Shown piece by piece: positions 5,695-6,212 of a stretch of 6,212 nt of DNA (positions are counted from its first letter, which is position 1; each line of letters starts with the position of its first letter). The stretch comes from Pseudomonadota bacterium. GTDB lineage: Bacteria > Bdellovibrionota_B > Oligoflexia > Oligoflexales > JAPPIL01. Under the pieces are notes generated by a model. That model made no database searches and was not told the DNA's origin. It worked only from the letters and a program-made list of their open reading frames with translations. Made by a program: the position numbers and the translations under genes. The stretch spans positions 1-6,212 of the forward strand of contig JAPPIL010000223.1 in the NCBI GenBank assembly GCA_028877195.1. The letters are read 5' to 3'.

Positions 5695-6212
5695 GTGTCG
5701 TTCAGAGATAGTTTTATCAGCGCATTGAGCGTGATGATTTTAGTGTTGCTGGGTGGCTGCGAGGGACTGCAGCTTAATCGCAGCAAGGTTACGAAAGAGT
5801 ATGTAGCAGGATACCGCATCACAGATAAGCATGTGTCTGTTGACTACAGTGATTTGGACAACACTACTGCGACGGCACAGGTTAGAGTGATCGATCATCG
5901 TGGCGATGGTGTTGGCGGTTTAGGTGTTCAGTTTAAGATTGCTTGTGAAATGATCGCGCCAGTTGTCGATCCAGAACCTACCGAACCAGTAGAACCAACT
6001 GATCCTGACAATTGTCTCCTGGTGGAGTCATGTGGCTCAGGTGATGGCGCTGACACAGGTGATGGCGCTGACACAGGTGATGGCACAGACACAGGTGATG
6101 GTTCAGACACAGGTGATGGCACAGACACAGGTGATGGTTCAGACACAGGTGATGGTTCAGACACAGGTGATGGTTCAGACACAGGTGATGGCACAGACAC
6201 AGGTGATGGTTC
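5695..6212 (+). CDS. Lipoprotein with Gly-Asp hexapeptide repeats (truncated by window end)
   Basis: The GTG start at 5695 has the SD GGAGGG (5682-5687) seven bases upstream. The frame is open to the last base (172 codons). Residues 1-22 are a signal peptide with the lipobox LGGC (Cys22). Residues 58-82 (ATAQVRVIDHRGDGVGGLGVQF) resemble a strand pair of bacterial Ig-like Big-1 domains, which is an inference from pattern only. A Pro/Glu/Thr linker follows at 92-106, and Cys84, Cys107 and Cys113 could form a disulfide. From residue 116 the chain is an acidic run of GDG[A/S/T]DT hexapeptides. DTGDGxD resembles Asp-rich calcium-binding loops such as thrombospondin type 3 or dockerin types, so calcium binding is possible. 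Otherwise it is a flexible surface stalk. The C-terminus is outside the window, so the full function is unknown. The gene is separate from the rpoD unit. Confidence 0.85.
   Translation, partial: MSFRDSFISALSVMILVLLGGCEGLQLNRSKVTKEYVAGYRITDKHVSVDYSDLDNTTATAQVRVIDHRGDGVGGLGVQFKIACEMIAPVVDPEPTEPVEPTDPDNCLLVESCGSGDGADTGDGADTGDGTDTGDGSDTGDGTDTGDGSDTGDGSDTGDGSDTGDGTDTGDG
6040..6212 (+). repeat. 18-bp coding tandem repeat (GDGxDT)
   Basis: Nine full 18-bp units (6040-6201) and a partial tenth run to the window end. The fifth codon position block varies: the fourth residue of each unit is Ala, Ala, Thr, Ser, Thr, Ser, Ser, Ser, Thr. The other codons are nearly invariant (ggt gat ggc/ggt, gac aca). 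Near-identity at DNA level points to recent slippage or unequal exchange. Unit length is a multiple of three, so copy changes keep the frame. Confidence 0.97.

Noticed and set aside
5928..6200. Minus-strand Ser/Pro/Val repeat frame opposite the GDGxDT array
   Set aside because: It is the mirror image of the 18-bp repeat. The plus-strand frame has a signal peptide, SD and promoter, and this one has none.
6040..6212. CRISPR-like array
   Set aside because: The units are contiguous 18-bp coding repeats with no spacers and no cas genes.

Overview
The window suggests a Gram-negative, mid-GC bacterium. It has three lipoprotein-type signal peptides, a full-length primary sigma factor, Shine-Dalgarno (SD) starts and a classical intrinsic terminator. 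I cannot name the taxon. A rare-lineage or delta-like proteobacterium (for example Bdellovibrionota/Oligoflexia) is only a guess, based on the lipoprotein-rich setting and on rpoD lying outside the usual rpsU-dnaG-rpoD cluster.

Layout. At 173-1378 (+) there is a 401-aa unrecognised lipoprotein with two hydrophobic segments and a long charged helical middle. Converging on it is a two-gene minus-strand unit at 2359-1412: a glyoxalase-II-like metallo-beta-lactamase-fold hydrolase, then a short pterin-4a-carbinolamine dehydratase. A roughly 395-base divergent intergenic region follows (2360-2754). It holds three back-to-back imperfect hairpins (2375-2584), a good sigma70-type promoter embedded in the third, a perfect 10-bp palindrome and a further weak hairpin ahead of rpoD.

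The rpoD gene (2755-4827, +) encodes a primary sigma factor with a strikingly lysine-rich, histone-H1-like N-terminal tail and an acidic linker. One base after its stop begins a 238-aa lipoprotein (4829-5545) with the same architecture as the 401-aa protein, so the two look like distant paralogues. The rpoD-lipoprotein unit ends at a clear intrinsic terminator (5571-5599). An extended -10 promoter then drives a third lipoprotein (5695 to the window end, truncated). That protein has a short Ig-like stretch, a Pro/Thr/Glu linker and a growing run of Gly-Asp-Gly-Xaa-Asp-Thr hexapeptides encoded by an 18-bp tandem repeat.

How they fit. The hydrolase and dehydratase are small housekeeping or metabolite-repair enzymes and are probably co-transcribed. 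Translational coupling of a membrane lipoprotein to the primary sigma factor, with a paralogue about 3.5 kb upstream, is unusual and has no obvious functional explanation. The densest unexplained signal is the hairpin array between the hydrolase and rpoD. It could be a structured RNA, a long leader or a cluster of regulator sites.
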